A stretch of 64,000 nucleotides of DNA from RYN-230 sp963793825 (GCA_963793825.1 CAWCBE010000012.1:620001-684000), one strand, 5' to 3'; shown: positions 1 to 8,678, counted from the stretch's first letter. Notes: generated by a model not told the origin, from the sequence alone. Program-made: numbers and translations.

Positions 1-240
1 GGCGCAGCCACCTCGGGCGCAGCCACCTCGGGCGCAGCCACCTCCGGCGCAGCCACCTCCGGCGCAGCCACCTCCGGGACAACCGCCTGCGCGGCGTCGT
101 CCTTGGCCGCGTCGTCCTTGGCCGTGTCAGCCTTGGCCGCGTCAGCCTTGGCCGCGTCAGCCTTGGCCGCGTCAGCCTTGGCCGCGTCAGCCTTGGCCGC
201 GTCAGCCTTGGCCGCGTCAGCCTTGGCCGCGTCAGCCTTG
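1..240 (-). repeat. 15-nt tandem repeats encoding the S16 tail
   Basis: Two in-frame arrays of 15-nt units. Positions 1-75 hold five near-identical copies coding for P-E-V-A-A. Positions 91-240 hold ten copies coding for K-A-D-A-A with minor variants (D-D for A-D in the first two). Unit length divisible by three keeps the rpsP frame open. Copy number is likely to vary between strains by slippage (inference). Confidence 0.85.
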
Positions 241-716
241 GCGCTGGTCTTGGCGGCGGCCTGCTTCCCGCCCGACCGGCCCGCGGGCTTCGCGGGCTTG
301 GCCTCGGCTTCTGCCTGATCATCGCCCTTGCCGGCCGACTTGCGGCCCTTGGCCTTGGCCGCCTCGCCGAGGCCGTGGACCTCGGCGACCGCGGCCGCGT
401 AGGCGTCCTTCTTGTCCGGCTTGGGCGCCGCGGTCCGCAGCGTGCCCTCGGCACCCGGCAGGCCCTTGAACTTCTGCCAGTCGCCGGTGATCTCCAGGAT
501 CTTGCGGACCGGGTCGGTCGGCTGCGCCCCGACGGACAGCCAGTGCTGCGCCCGCTCGGAGTCCACCTCGATGAACGACGGATCGCTCTTCGGGTGGTAC
601 TTGCCGATCTCCTCGATCGCGCGGCCGTCCCGCTTGGTGCGGGCATCGGCCACGATGATCCGGTAAAACGGCGCGTGGATCTTGCCCATGCGCTTCAGCT
701 TGATCTTGACAGCCAC
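1..716 (-). CDS. rpsP: 30S ribosomal protein S16, 3' end outside window
   Basis: S16 of the small ribosomal subunit. From the GTG at 716 the protein opens MAVKIKLKRMGKIHAPFYRI, and the conserved segment VDSERAQHWLSVGAQPTDPV follows, which is diagnostic. The family core ends near residue 115. The frame then runs on for at least 120 residues of low-complexity tail, with ten 15-nt units encoding a K-A-D-A-A type pentapeptide and five units encoding P-E-V-A-A, and is still open at position 1. Actinobacterial S16 proteins often have a basic Ala/Lys tail, but this one is long. ffh lies upstream on the same strand, the usual neighbourhood. The stop codon is not in the window, so total length is unknown. 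Confidence 0.93.
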   Translation of the reverse strand, partial: MAVKIKLKRMGKIHAPFYRIIVADARTKRDGRAIEEIGKYHPKSDPSFIEVDSERAQHWLSVGAQPTDPVRKILEITGDWQKFKGLPGAEGTLRTAAPKPDKKDAYAAAVAEVHGLGEAAKAKGRKSAGKGDDQAEAEAKPAKPAGRSGGKQAAAKTSAKADAAKADAAKADAAKADAAKADAAKADAAKADAAKADTAKDDAAKDDAAQAVVPEVAAPEVAAPEVAAPEVAAPEVAA

Positions 717-1097
717 GGGTGTGGTCTCTCCCAGAAAACTCGGATGCGGACAACGCTCGCGCCGGGTGGGAACCACCGCGTCGGCCCGCTCGGTCCCGGG
801 CCGACGAGCGTGAGAGGGCGTCGCCGAACCCGGAGTGACGGACACATTGTGCCAGAGACCCGGGGCCAGGGCGTAATCGCGGCCGAATCACCGTCCCATC
901 CCTGGCCCCAGTACCGCGGCCCTGAGACCCGTCATGCCCCCGCGGGGGCATGACGGGGACTTCACGCACACCCGTGCGCACGGCTGCGACAGCCATGCGC
1001 ATCGTGACCGCGGTTTCAGCGGGGGAACCCGGCTGCCCGGGCGCCGCAACGGCGCGGACCGGCGCCGCCGGTGGCGGGCAGGCGGAGGACGGCCGGG
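717..1097. other. ffh-rpsP intergenic region
   Basis: About 380 bp with no supported gene. It should carry the rpsP promoter and leader and the ffh 3' end. The only clear structure is the 30-bp palindrome at 928-957. Open frames across it on the plus strand have no recognisable product. Confidence 0.6.
928..957. terminator. 30-bp perfect palindrome, probable terminator
   Basis: Positions 928-942 and 943-957 are exact reverse complements with no loop, centred on CCCCGCGGGG. It lies about 140 nt past the ffh stop in the direction of ffh transcription and 210 nt before rpsP. There is no T tract, as is common for actinobacterial terminators. A protein-binding palindrome in the rpsP leader is the alternative. 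Confidence 0.5.
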
Positions 1098-2807
1098 CTA
1101 CTTGCCGTCCTTCTTGTCCTTACGCCGGCCGAACAGGCCGAAGCCCGCGGGCAGGCTGGACGGGCCCGACGTGCCGCCGGTCAGCCCGTCCGGCGGGGGG
1201 ATCTTGCCCGCGATCTTCTCGGCGGCGCGGAGCGCGGCCGGGTTGGCGGTCAGCGCCTCCAGGCTGGCGGCCAGTTCCTCCTGCGAGCCAGGCAGCGCGC
1301 CACCCAGGCCGGGGATGGCCGGGCCGGACCCGTTGCCCGCGTGCGGGCCGCCTGCCGGGATGGCAGCCCCCGGCTTGGCCGCGCCGGCCTTTGCCGGATT
1401 GCCGCCGGGACGGCCGCCCTTGGGCTTCTTCTTGTTGGTCTTCTTAGCGCTCTTGGCGGTGGGCCGGCGCATGCCCGGGATGGCCGGCATGCCCGGGATC
1501 CCGCCGCCGCCCATCATCTGCCGCATCATCTTCTGGCCCTCGAGGAACCGGACCACGAGGTTGTTGACCTCGCCCACGGTCACCCCGGAGCCGGCGGCGA
1601 TCCTGGCCCGGCGCGAGCCGTTGAGGATCTTGGGGTTGCGCCGTTCCGCCGGGGTCATCGAGTTCACGATGGCCGCCGCGCGGTCCAGGTCCTTGTCGTC
1701 GATCTGGCTGAGCATCTCCCGGTTCTGCGCCGCACCGGGCAGCATGCCGAGTAGGTTGCCGATCGGCCCGAGCTTGCGGACCATGGCCAGCTGCTCGACG
1801 AAGTCCTCCAGCGTGAAGCCTTCACCCGAGGCCAGCTTGCCGGCCATCTTGGCCGTCTGGTCCTCGTCGAAAGCCCGTTCCGCCTGCTCGATCAGGGTGA
1901 GCATGTCGCCCATGTCGAGAATTCGCGACGCCATCCGGTCCGGGTGGAAGACGTCGAAGTCCTGCAGCTTCTCCCCGGACGACGCGAACATCACCGGCTT
2001 GCCGGTGAGCTGCGCGATGGACAGGGCGGCGCCGCCGCGGGCGTCACCGTCCAGCTTGGTGAGCACGACCCCGTCGTAGCCGACGCCGTCGAGGAAGGCC
2101 TGCGCGGTGACCACCGCGTCCTGGCCGATCATCGCGTCCACCACGAACAGGATCTCGTCCGGGTCGGTCGCGTCCCTGATGTCGACGGCCTGGCGCATCA
2201 TCTCCTGGTCGATGCCCAGCCGGCCAGCCGTGTCGATGATGACCACGTTGTGCTGGCGGCGCCGCGCCTCGTCCAGTGACTGGCGGGCCACCCGCACCGG
2301 GTCACCGACGCCGTTGCCGGGCTCGGGCGCGTAGACCGGCACACCGGCCCGATCCCCGACGATCTCCAGCTGCTGCACCGCGTTAGGCCGCTGCAGGTCC
2401 GCCGCGACCAGCAGCGGCGTGTTGTCCTGGTCCTTGAGCCACAGCGCCAGCTTGCCGGCCAGCGTGGTCTTGCCGGAGCCCTGCAGGCCCGCCAGCATGA
2501 TCACGGTCGGCGGCACCTTGGCGAACCGGATCCGGCGGGCCTCGCCGCCGAGGATCCCGATGAGCTCCTCGTGGACGATCTTGATGACCTGCTGCGCCGG
2601 GTTGAGCGCGCCGGACACCTCTTCCGACGAGGCGCGCTCCTTGATGCGCGCGATGAACTCCCGCACCACCGGCAGCGCGACGTCCGCCTCGAGCAGGGCG
2701 ATGCGGATTTCCCGGGCGGTCGCGTCGATGTCGGCGGCCGACAACCGCCCGCGCCCGCGCAGGGAGGAGAAGACCTGGGTCAGCCTGTCGGAGAGAGTCT
2801 CGAACAC
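1098..2807 (-). CDS. ffh: Signal recognition particle protein SRP54
   Basis: GTPase of the signal recognition particle. It binds signal sequences and 4.5S RNA and docks on FtsY. The N domain spans residues 1-90. The G domain has GLQGSGKTT (107-115), DTAGRL (193-198) and TKLDGDARGG (251-260). The Met-rich M domain contains FLEGQKMMRQMMGGGG. The family core is about 450-520 residues. Here a tail of about 100 residues rich in Ala, Gly, Pro and Lys follows, ending FGRRKDKKDGK. It sits between glnD and rpsP on the same strand, as in other actinomycetes. The receptor gene ftsY is at 11-12 kb in the same window. Confidence 0.97.
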   Translation of the reverse strand: MFETLSDRLTQVFSSLRGRGRLSAADIDATAREIRIALLEADVALPVVREFIARIKERASSEEVSGALNPAQQVIKIVHEELIGILGGEARRIRFAKVPPTVIMLAGLQGSGKTTLAGKLALWLKDQDNTPLLVAADLQRPNAVQQLEIVGDRAGVPVYAPEPGNGVGDPVRVARQSLDEARRRQHNVVIIDTAGRLGIDQEMMRQAVDIRDATDPDEILFVVDAMIGQDAVVTAQAFLDGVGYDGVVLTKLDGDARGGAALSIAQLTGKPVMFASSGEKLQDFDVFHPDRMASRILDMGDMLTLIEQAERAFDEDQTAKMAGKLASGEGFTLEDFVEQLAMVRKLGPIGNLLGMLPGAAQNREMLSQIDDKDLDRAAAIVNSMTPAERRNPKILNGSRRARIAAGSGVTVGEVNNLVVRFLEGQKMMRQMMGGGGIPGMPAIPGMRRPTAKSAKKTNKKKPKGGRPGGNPAKAGAAKPGAAIPAGGPHAGNGSGPAIPGLGGALPGSQEELAASLEALTANPAALRAAEKIAGKIPPPDGLTGGTSGPSSLPAGFGLFGRRKDKKDGK

Positions 2808-2939
2808 GCATCCCAGGCTATCCGGTCAGGGCGACCGGGTCAGTGTCACTGGGCGGCCCGGCCGCCGATATCGGCGGCCCGCACCGCGATCCAGGGGCGC
2901 ACCGGCACAGTCACCGTTCCCGGGCCGTCCCCGCAACGA

Positions 2940-5198
2940 TCAGCCGGTCAGCGCGGCGAGCACCTGCGCGGCGATCTTCCCCCGGATCCGCGTGCCGCCG
3001 ACCGGCCCGCCGGAGGAGTCCACCACGTAGAACACGTCCACCGCCTCGGCCCCGAGCGTCTCCACCCGGGCGGCCCGCACGTCGAGGCCGCAGTCGCCGA
3101 GCGCCCGCCCGATCCGCCAGAGCAGGCCGGGAGCATCGTGCGCCCGGACCTCCACCACCGTCGCGGTCCGCGACGCCTCGTCCAGCAGGGTCACCTTGGG
3201 CGGCGCGACCGGGACCGGGACCGGGGACTGCCGGTAGGCGCGCATCCGCCGCTCCAGCCGCTCCGCCACGTCCAGCCGGCCCTCCAGGGCCCGCCGCAGG
3301 TCACTGGTCACCAGATCGGCCTCGGGCGGGTCGCCATACTCCGGGGCCACGGTGAACGCTGCCACCGCCATGCTGCCGTGCGAGGTGGCGTTGGCGGACC
3401 GCACCGCCAGGCGGTGCGAGGCCAGCACGCCGGCCGCCTGCCACAGCAGGCCGGGCCGGTCCGGGGCGACGACGGTGACCTCCGAGCCGCGCAGCCGGGC
3501 GGCGGGGACACCTTCCTCGGCCAGCACCGCCTGCTCTGGCCGGAGCGGCAGCGGGGCCGGCGGCGACTCGCCCGCCAGCCGCGACTCCACCCGCCGCACC
3601 AGGTCCCCGACCAGGCCTTCCTTCCAGTCGTTCCAGGCCGCCGGGCCGGTCGCCTGGCCATCCGCGATGGCCAGCGCGTGCAGCAACTCCAGCAGCGGCC
3701 GGCCGCCCACCGCCGCGGCGACCTGCGCCACGGTCACCGGGTCGTCGAGATCGCGGCGGGTGGCGGTCTGCGGCAAGAGCAGGTGGTGCCGGACCGCGCC
3801 GGCCACCAGTTCCGCGTCGGACGGGCCGAGGCCGACCCGGCGGGCCACGTCCCGCGCCACGACCTCCCCGGTGACCCGGTGATCCCCCGGCCAGCCCTTG
3901 CCGATGTCGTGCAGCAGCGCCGAGAGCAGCAGCAGGTCCGGCCGGGCTACGTCGCGGGTGAGCACGGCGGCCCGGGATGCCGCCTCGACCAGGTGGCGGT
4001 CCACGGTGTAGGTGTGCAGCGGGTTACGCTGCGGCCGGTTGCGGACCCGGTCCCAGTCCGGGAGCAGGCTCGCCACCAGGCCTTCCTGATCGAGCGCCTC
4101 CCAGACCGGGACGGCCGCCGGGCCGGCGCCCAGCAGCGCCACCAGCGCGTCCCGCGCCTCTGGTGGCCAGGGCACCGGCAGCGGCGGGCACTCGGCCAGC
4201 CGGGTGAGCGTGCGCGGCGCGAGGACCAGGGCGGCCTGGGCGGCGGCGGCGGCCGCACGGAGCGGAAGCGCGGGGTCGGCGGACGGATCGGCCGCCCGGG
4301 CCAGCACCACCTCGCCGTCCTGCTCGACCAGCCCGTCGGCCAGCGGCCGGCGCTGGGCCTTGCTCCGCCGCCGGCCACCCCGGCTGCGCTGCGCCTGGCG
4401 GAACGCCTGGTCCACGGAGTAAGCCACGGCCCGGCCGGCCCCGGCCAGGTGGCGCATGAGCGCGTCGGCGTCCAGCAGGCCCAGCACCCGGGCGACCTCG
4501 TCCTGCTCCTGAAGGACCAGCCGGTCGGTGGGCCGCCCGGTGATCTCGTGCAGGGCGTGCCGGGCATCCATGATGGACTCATAGGCGGCCCGGACCCGGG
4601 GTCCCGGGCCGGGGGCCACCCAGGCGGCCGCGATGGCCTGGATGGCGTGCACGTCGCGCAGCCCGCCCCGGGCCTCTTTCAGGTCCGGCTCGAGCAGGAA
4701 CGCGAGTTCGCCGCTGCGCTGGGCCCGCTCCACGTGCAGCGCCTGGAGCTCAGCGAGCCGGTTCCCGGCCGAGGCCCGCCAGTCCTCCAGGGCACCGACG
4801 CGCAGCGTGCTGGTCAGGTCGGGGTCACCGGCGACGTGCCGGGCGTAAAGCAGCCCGAGGGCCACTTTCAGGTCGGATCTCGCCACCCGCCGCGCCTCCG
4901 CGATGGTGCGGACGGCATGGTCCAGCTGGGTACCGGAATCCCAGATCGGGTACCAGATGCGGTCGGCCATGGCGGCAATGCCGTCCCGGCCGTCATGCAG
5001 CAGCAAGACGTCGAGATCGCTGCCGGGGAGAAGCTCGCGGCGGCCGTAGCCGCCCACGGCCACCAGGGCCACGCCGGGCTCGGCGCCGAGCAGGGAAGCC
5101 AGCCAGCGGTCCGTCTCGGTACTGCGCCGGGTGCGGTCGGCAGCGAAGGACGTGAGCGGAGGCCCATCGGACTGTGGCCGGGCCGAGGGTGCGGACAT
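2940..5198 (-). CDS. glnD: PII nucleotidyltransferase / PII-NMP removing enzyme
   Basis: GlnD senses glutamine and modifies the PII protein GlnB. In the actinobacteria studied the modification is adenylylation rather than uridylylation (family knowledge). The nucleotidyltransferase motif GGYGRRELLPGSDLD is at residues 49-63, and the middle GlnE/GlnD helical region contains LLEPDLKEARGGLRDVHAIQ. The HD hydrolase motif is LLHDIGKGWPGDH with a later VRHHLLLPQ. Two C-terminal ACT domains follow (VTVVAPDRPGLLWQAAGVLA and VEVRAHDAPGLLWRIGRALG). At 752 residues it is somewhat shorter than the enterobacterial protein. It lies 85 nt downstream of glnB and is probably co-transcribed with it. Confidence 0.95.
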   Translation of the reverse strand: MSAPSARPQSDGPPLTSFAADRTRRSTETDRWLASLLGAEPGVALVAVGGYGRRELLPGSDLDVLLLHDGRDGIAAMADRIWYPIWDSGTQLDHAVRTIAEARRVARSDLKVALGLLYARHVAGDPDLTSTLRVGALEDWRASAGNRLAELQALHVERAQRSGELAFLLEPDLKEARGGLRDVHAIQAIAAAWVAPGPGPRVRAAYESIMDARHALHEITGRPTDRLVLQEQDEVARVLGLLDADALMRHLAGAGRAVAYSVDQAFRQAQRSRGGRRRSKAQRRPLADGLVEQDGEVVLARAADPSADPALPLRAAAAAAQAALVLAPRTLTRLAECPPLPVPWPPEARDALVALLGAGPAAVPVWEALDQEGLVASLLPDWDRVRNRPQRNPLHTYTVDRHLVEAASRAAVLTRDVARPDLLLLSALLHDIGKGWPGDHRVTGEVVARDVARRVGLGPSDAELVAGAVRHHLLLPQTATRRDLDDPVTVAQVAAAVGGRPLLELLHALAIADGQATGPAAWNDWKEGLVGDLVRRVESRLAGESPPAPLPLRPEQAVLAEEGVPAARLRGSEVTVVAPDRPGLLWQAAGVLASHRLAVRSANATSHGSMAVAAFTVAPEYGDPPEADLVTSDLRRALEGRLDVAERLERRMRAYRQSPVPVPVAPPKVTLLDEASRTATVVEVRAHDAPGLLWRIGRALGDCGLDVRAARVETLGAEAVDVFYVVDSSGGPVGGTRIRGKIAAQVLAALTG

Positions 5199-5283
5199 AA
5201 CGACTGACGACCCCCCCGGCCCGTCCCAAGCACTCCGATCAGACCTCCGCCTTTACCGTGATCCCACTTGTTACAGCACGCCG

Positions 5284-5622
5284 CTACAGGGCGCCGGGGC
5301 CGCGCTCGCCCGTACGGACCCGCACCACGGTGTCAACCGGGACAGACCAGACCTTGCCGTCCCCAATCCGGCCCGTCTGCGCCGCCTTGACAATCACGCC
5401 GATCAGGTCATCGGTGTCCTCGTCGTCGCAGAGCACTTCCAGTTTTACCTTGGGCACCAGGTCCACCTGGTATTCCGCCCCCCGGTAAACCTCCGTGTGT
5501 CCACGCTGGCGGCCGTAGCCGCTCGCCTCGCTCACGGTCATCCCGTGCACGCCAAACGCCTGCAGCGCCGCCTTCACCTCGTCAAGCTTGAACGGTTTGA
5601 TCACGGCAGTGATGAGCTTCAT
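5284..5622 (-). CDS. glnB: Nitrogen regulatory protein PII
   Basis: Trimeric PII signal protein that integrates 2-oxoglutarate, ATP/ADP and nitrogen status. The 112-residue product opens MKLITAVIKPFKLDEVKAAL and ends with the family C-terminus VRVRTGERGPGAL. The T-loop Tyr that GlnD modifies is in EVYRGAEYQVDL. The ATG at 5622 is preferred over a start seven codons upstream because AGAAGG lies 7-12 nt before it and the product then has the canonical N-terminus. PII genes of this type usually follow amtB; here the gene upstream is a nitric oxide synthase and no ammonium transporter is in the window. Confidence 0.96.
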   Translation of the reverse strand: MKLITAVIKPFKLDEVKAALQAFGVHGMTVSEASGYGRQRGHTEVYRGAEYQVDLVPKVKLEVLCDDEDTDDLIGVIVKAAQTGRIGDGKVWSVPVDTVVRVRTGERGPGAL

Positions 5623-5695
5623 GCGACCACCTTCTCGGGGCACCCTGTCCTCTGCCGACCTTCCGCCTGAGGCGTTTCACCCGGCATCACAGAGT

Positions 5696-5731
5696 GTTTC
5701 GGGGGAGTGAAAGACGTGGGTCACATGTTAC
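5696..5731 (-). promoter_or_regulatory. Candidate GlnR-type operator upstream of glnB
   Basis: On the minus strand, TTCAC-N6-GAAAC (5711-5696) matches the actinobacterial GlnR pattern gTnAC-n6-GaAAC except at its first base. A further half site GTAAC occurs at 5731-5727. The element lies 75-110 nt before the glnB start, a plausible place for nitrogen control. This is a pattern match by eye only. Confidence 0.35.
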
Positions 5732-7362
5732 GAGCAAGTTTCGGCGCTGGCCGTGATCCGTGGCTGCGGCAAGTCGCGCGGGTGCCGCGCGTACGTGGGC
5801 CGCAGCATCGCATTCTCGTAGTACCGGTGGAAGACCTCGGTGGCCGCACCCGACATCGGCGGGACGATCCAGGTCCAGTCGGCCGGGCAGACGCGCCCGG
5901 CGCGCTCCTCCCGGGCCAGGTGGGTGAGGAAGCGGCGGGACTCGGTGTGGTGATCGGTGATGGTCACGCCGGCCGTGTCGTAGGAGTGCAGCACGGCCAG
6001 GTTGAGCTCGACCAGGGCCTGGTCGCGCCAGAGTGAGCGGTCCCGGGTGGTATCCAGCCCCATCCACTCGGCGATCCGGGGCAGTTCGTTGTACCGGTCA
6101 GCGTCGGCGAGGTTACGCGCGCCGATCTCGGTGCCCATGTACCAGCCGTTGAACGGGGCGGCCGGATAGCAGATGCCGCCGATCTCCAGGCACATGTCGC
6201 TGATCACCGGCACCGCGTACCAGCGCAGCCCCAGCCCGCCGAACCACGGGAAGCGCGGGTGGATCAGGTGCACCTCGACGACCGCGTCGCCAGGCACCCC
6301 GAAGAACCGCGGGCCATCCCCGCCCGCCGAGATGATCAGCGGGAGGACGTCGAACTTTCCCTGCCCGTCGCTGGGCCAGCCGAGGTCCAGCGCCAGCTGA
6401 GTCAGGCTGGCGCTGGATGGCTCGCCGCGCACCGTCCCGTCCGGCTCGCGGTAGCCGGCGTAGCGGACCAGCTGCTCGTTCCAGATGCGCGGGCCCGGCC
6501 GCCCGGGCGCATCCGGGGCGAAGACCGTGATCGTGGGCCTGACCCGCCCGTGGTTCGTGGCGGCGCGCAGATGGTCCGCGCACTCGGCGGCCACCCCTTC
6601 CGCCGTGTCCACGTCCCGCCGGTCACGCACCCGCAGGCTCTTCCAGTAGAGCCGCCCGATGCACCGGCTGCTGTTCCGCCAGGCGACCCGGGCGCCGAAC
6701 TCCAGCTCTCCGGGCGTGTGCCGGTACGCGCCGGTCATCCTGATCTCACGGCGGATCTCCCGCAAGCGCGGCCCGGCCGGGCCAGCCTCCGGGCACTCCG
6801 CGCGGTGCAGCCGGACGAACTCGGCAGCCTGTTCCTCCAGGTCCCCCGGTCGCACCCGCCAGGCCCGGGCGGGCCACCCCCAGGCCAGGCGGGACCGCGG
6901 CACCCGGGCCCGATCCGGGTCTCCGCCGGGCGCGTCCCCCCGGTCCGCGTCCGGGGCCGGGTCTGCGCCGGGCGCGTCTCCCCGGTCCTGGTCAGCCGCG
7001 GGACCTGGGGCCGCCCCGGAAGCTGAGGCATCTCCGGAGCCCGGGTCACCCCCGGAGCCGGGGTCACCCCCGGAGCCGGGGTCCGCCCCGGAGCCGGGGT
7101 CCGCCCCGGAGCCGGGGCCAGGGCCAGGAGTGGTGCGGGGCGTCACCACGGCCGGCGGGGCCGCCGTCACCGCAGCCGCGGCCGCCGCCACCGGGGCTGG
7201 TGCCGCCACCAACGGGACCGTTCCCGCGCCGAGGGCGGGTACCGCCATCGGGCATCCGGCAGTCAGGGCGCCGGGCATTCCGTGCAGGGCTGCACCTCCG
7301 GGCGCCGCCCACGCTGGGTATTCCCGGCGTAGCAGCGTTCTCCATGCTGGCTTCATTGCCAC
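5728..7362 (-). CDS. nos: Bacterial nitric oxide synthase oxygenase
   Basis: Haem-thiolate enzyme converting L-arginine to citrulline and NO. The oxygenase domain (about 174-535) has the axial Cys234 in WRNSSRCIGRLYWKSL. It also has the RRDV turn, NHGRVRPTITVFAP, the Trp-Glu segment WKDQALVELN-like (WRDQALVELNLAVLHSY), FNGWYMGTEIGARNLAD and WIVPPMSGAATEVFHRYYEN. Bacterial NOS proteins are about 360 residues and lack a reductase domain. This one adds about 170 N-terminal residues of Ala/Pro and D-P-G-S-G repeats, so the true start may lie further in; GTG at 7362 is two codons before an ATG. It is 95 nt downstream of a flavohaemoglobin gene on the same strand, a likely electron donor and/or NO scavenger (inference). 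Confidence 0.93.
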   Translation of the reverse strand: MAMKPAWRTLLRREYPAWAAPGGAALHGMPGALTAGCPMAVPALGAGTVPLVAAPAPVAAAAAAVTAAPPAVVTPRTTPGPGPGSGADPGSGADPGSGGDPGSGGDPGSGDASASGAAPGPAADQDRGDAPGADPAPDADRGDAPGGDPDRARVPRSRLAWGWPARAWRVRPGDLEEQAAEFVRLHRAECPEAGPAGPRLREIRREIRMTGAYRHTPGELEFGARVAWRNSSRCIGRLYWKSLRVRDRRDVDTAEGVAAECADHLRAATNHGRVRPTITVFAPDAPGRPGPRIWNEQLVRYAGYREPDGTVRGEPSSASLTQLALDLGWPSDGQGKFDVLPLIISAGGDGPRFFGVPGDAVVEVHLIHPRFPWFGGLGLRWYAVPVISDMCLEIGGICYPAAPFNGWYMGTEIGARNLADADRYNELPRIAEWMGLDTTRDRSLWRDQALVELNLAVLHSYDTAGVTITDHHTESRRFLTHLAREERAGRVCPADWTWIVPPMSGAATEVFHRYYENAMLRPTYARHPRDLPQPRITASAETCS

Positions 7363-7457
7363 GCCATCCCATTAAGCTTTCGTATTCCACGTGAAATGAT
7401 CAGCACACCAGGCCGGCCGCGTGCCCGGAAGGCAGCGATCGCCGCGCGAGGCGCCCA

Positions 7458-8678
7458 TCAGCCCGGCAGATCCACCGGGTCGGCGTGAATGCGCCACTGC
7501 ATCAATTCCGGGCACTGGAGCACCCGCACGCTTTTATGCACCATTGCCGGCGGGCCACTCAGGTAAATGTCTGCGCCCCGGTCCGGGAGCTGGCGGGCAA
7601 TGACCTCGGGGAGCATTCCCCGCTCTCCCGGGTACGCCCGGTCGCCGGACACCGCGGTGCAGATCTCCAGACTCGGATAGGCGGCCTCGAGCCGCCACAG
7701 GTCGGCCAGGTCATAGAGGTCTGCCTCGCGGCGGGCGCCGACCAGCAGGCGGATCATGCGCCGCCGGCCGAGCTCGCTGTCCGCGATCGCCTGCTCGATG
7801 AGAGCCTTGATCGGCGCCAGGCCGGACCCGCCCGCGACGCAGTACAGGCCGTCCCCCGTTCCGGCGTCCAGCGTCATGGCGCCTTGCGGCGGACCGAGGT
7901 TCACCCGGTCCCCCACCCTGGTGTGGTACACCAGCGCTGAGCTCACCCACCCGCCGGGGACGGCCCGGACATGGAAGGTGAGCAGCCCGTCGGGGCGGGG
8001 TGCGTTAGCGACCGAGAAGGGCCGCCACACCCGGTGCCAGCGGACCGACTGGATGCTCACGTACTGGCCCGCCTGGTAGGTGAACGGCTCGTCCGGCCGC
8101 ACGGTGAGCACGGCCAGGGACGGCGTGCGCAGCTCATGGCTGACCACCTGGGCCGACCACCAGGCGGGGGAATGCTGGGCGGCTTCCCGGGCGGAGGCGG
8201 TCATCAGCTGCGTCGCGTGCTCATAGGCAGCGGCCCAGGCCGCCTCGGCACTGGCCGTCCACTGCGGCCCCGCGAACTTCCCGAGCGTGGCCAGCAGCGC
8301 CTGGCCGACCGCCGGGTAGTGCATGGCCTGAACGCCGTACTTGCGGTGATCGAGGCCGAGCTGGCACAGGTACGTTTCCATCGCGTCCGGCTTGCGGAGG
8401 CTGTGCACGATCCTGGTGAGTGCCCGGAACAGCCGGTCGCGCTGGGCGTCCATGGCGGCCGGGAACATGGCGCGCAGTTCCGGGTTGGCGGCGAACAGCC
8501 GGCCATAGAAATAGGCCACTGCCTTGTCACCGGCGCTGGTGACCAAGGCGAATGTGCGGGATATTTCTTCCTCGGCCGACGGGGCCTGCTGTGGCGCAGC
8601 GTCGGCGGCAGGACTGTCGAGCTCCGGGGCCCCAGGATTCGGAAAGCCGACACCGTTATCGCCTATCAGAATCGTCAC
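7458..8678 (-). CDS. Globin-FAD/NAD(P)H reductase (flavohaemoglobin)
   Basis: A single-chain globin plus ferredoxin-reductase-like flavoprotein, the architecture of NO dioxygenases. The globin part has the B10 Tyr in AYFYGRLFAANPELRAMFP and the proximal His111 in LGLDHRKYGV, followed by HYPAVGQALLATL. The reductase has the FAD motif WRPFSVANAP, the nucleotide motif YCVAGGSGLAPIKALI and the C-terminal YLSGPPAMVHKSVRVL. GTG at 8678 gives 406 residues, near the family size. No convincing ribosome-binding site precedes it and leaderless translation is possible; the frame is open further upstream but lacks homology there. It precedes nos, with which it probably forms a transcription unit. Confidence 0.85.
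   Translation of the reverse strand: MTILIGDNGVGFPNPGAPELDSPAADAAPQQAPSAEEEISRTFALVTSAGDKAVAYFYGRLFAANPELRAMFPAAMDAQRDRLFRALTRIVHSLRKPDAMETYLCQLGLDHRKYGVQAMHYPAVGQALLATLGKFAGPQWTASAEAAWAAAYEHATQLMTASAREAAQHSPAWWSAQVVSHELRTPSLAVLTVRPDEPFTYQAGQYVSIQSVRWHRVWRPFSVANAPRPDGLLTFHVRAVPGGWVSSALVYHTRVGDRVNLGPPQGAMTLDAGTGDGLYCVAGGSGLAPIKALIEQAIADSELGRRRMIRLLVGARREADLYDLADLWRLEAAYPSLEICTAVSGDRAYPGERGMLPEVIARQLPDRGADIYLSGPPAMVHKSVRVLQCPELMQWRIHADPVDLPG

Noticed and set aside
1..240. Repeat arrays (also 10593-10700 and 41238-41442) considered as CRISPR
   Set aside because: Units are contiguous without unique spacers, mostly coding in frame, and no cas genes are present.
2571..5207. 878-codon open frame on the plus strand opposite glnD
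   Set aside because: It mirrors the codon structure of glnD in very high-GC DNA and gives no recognisable product, while glnD itself has full motifs.
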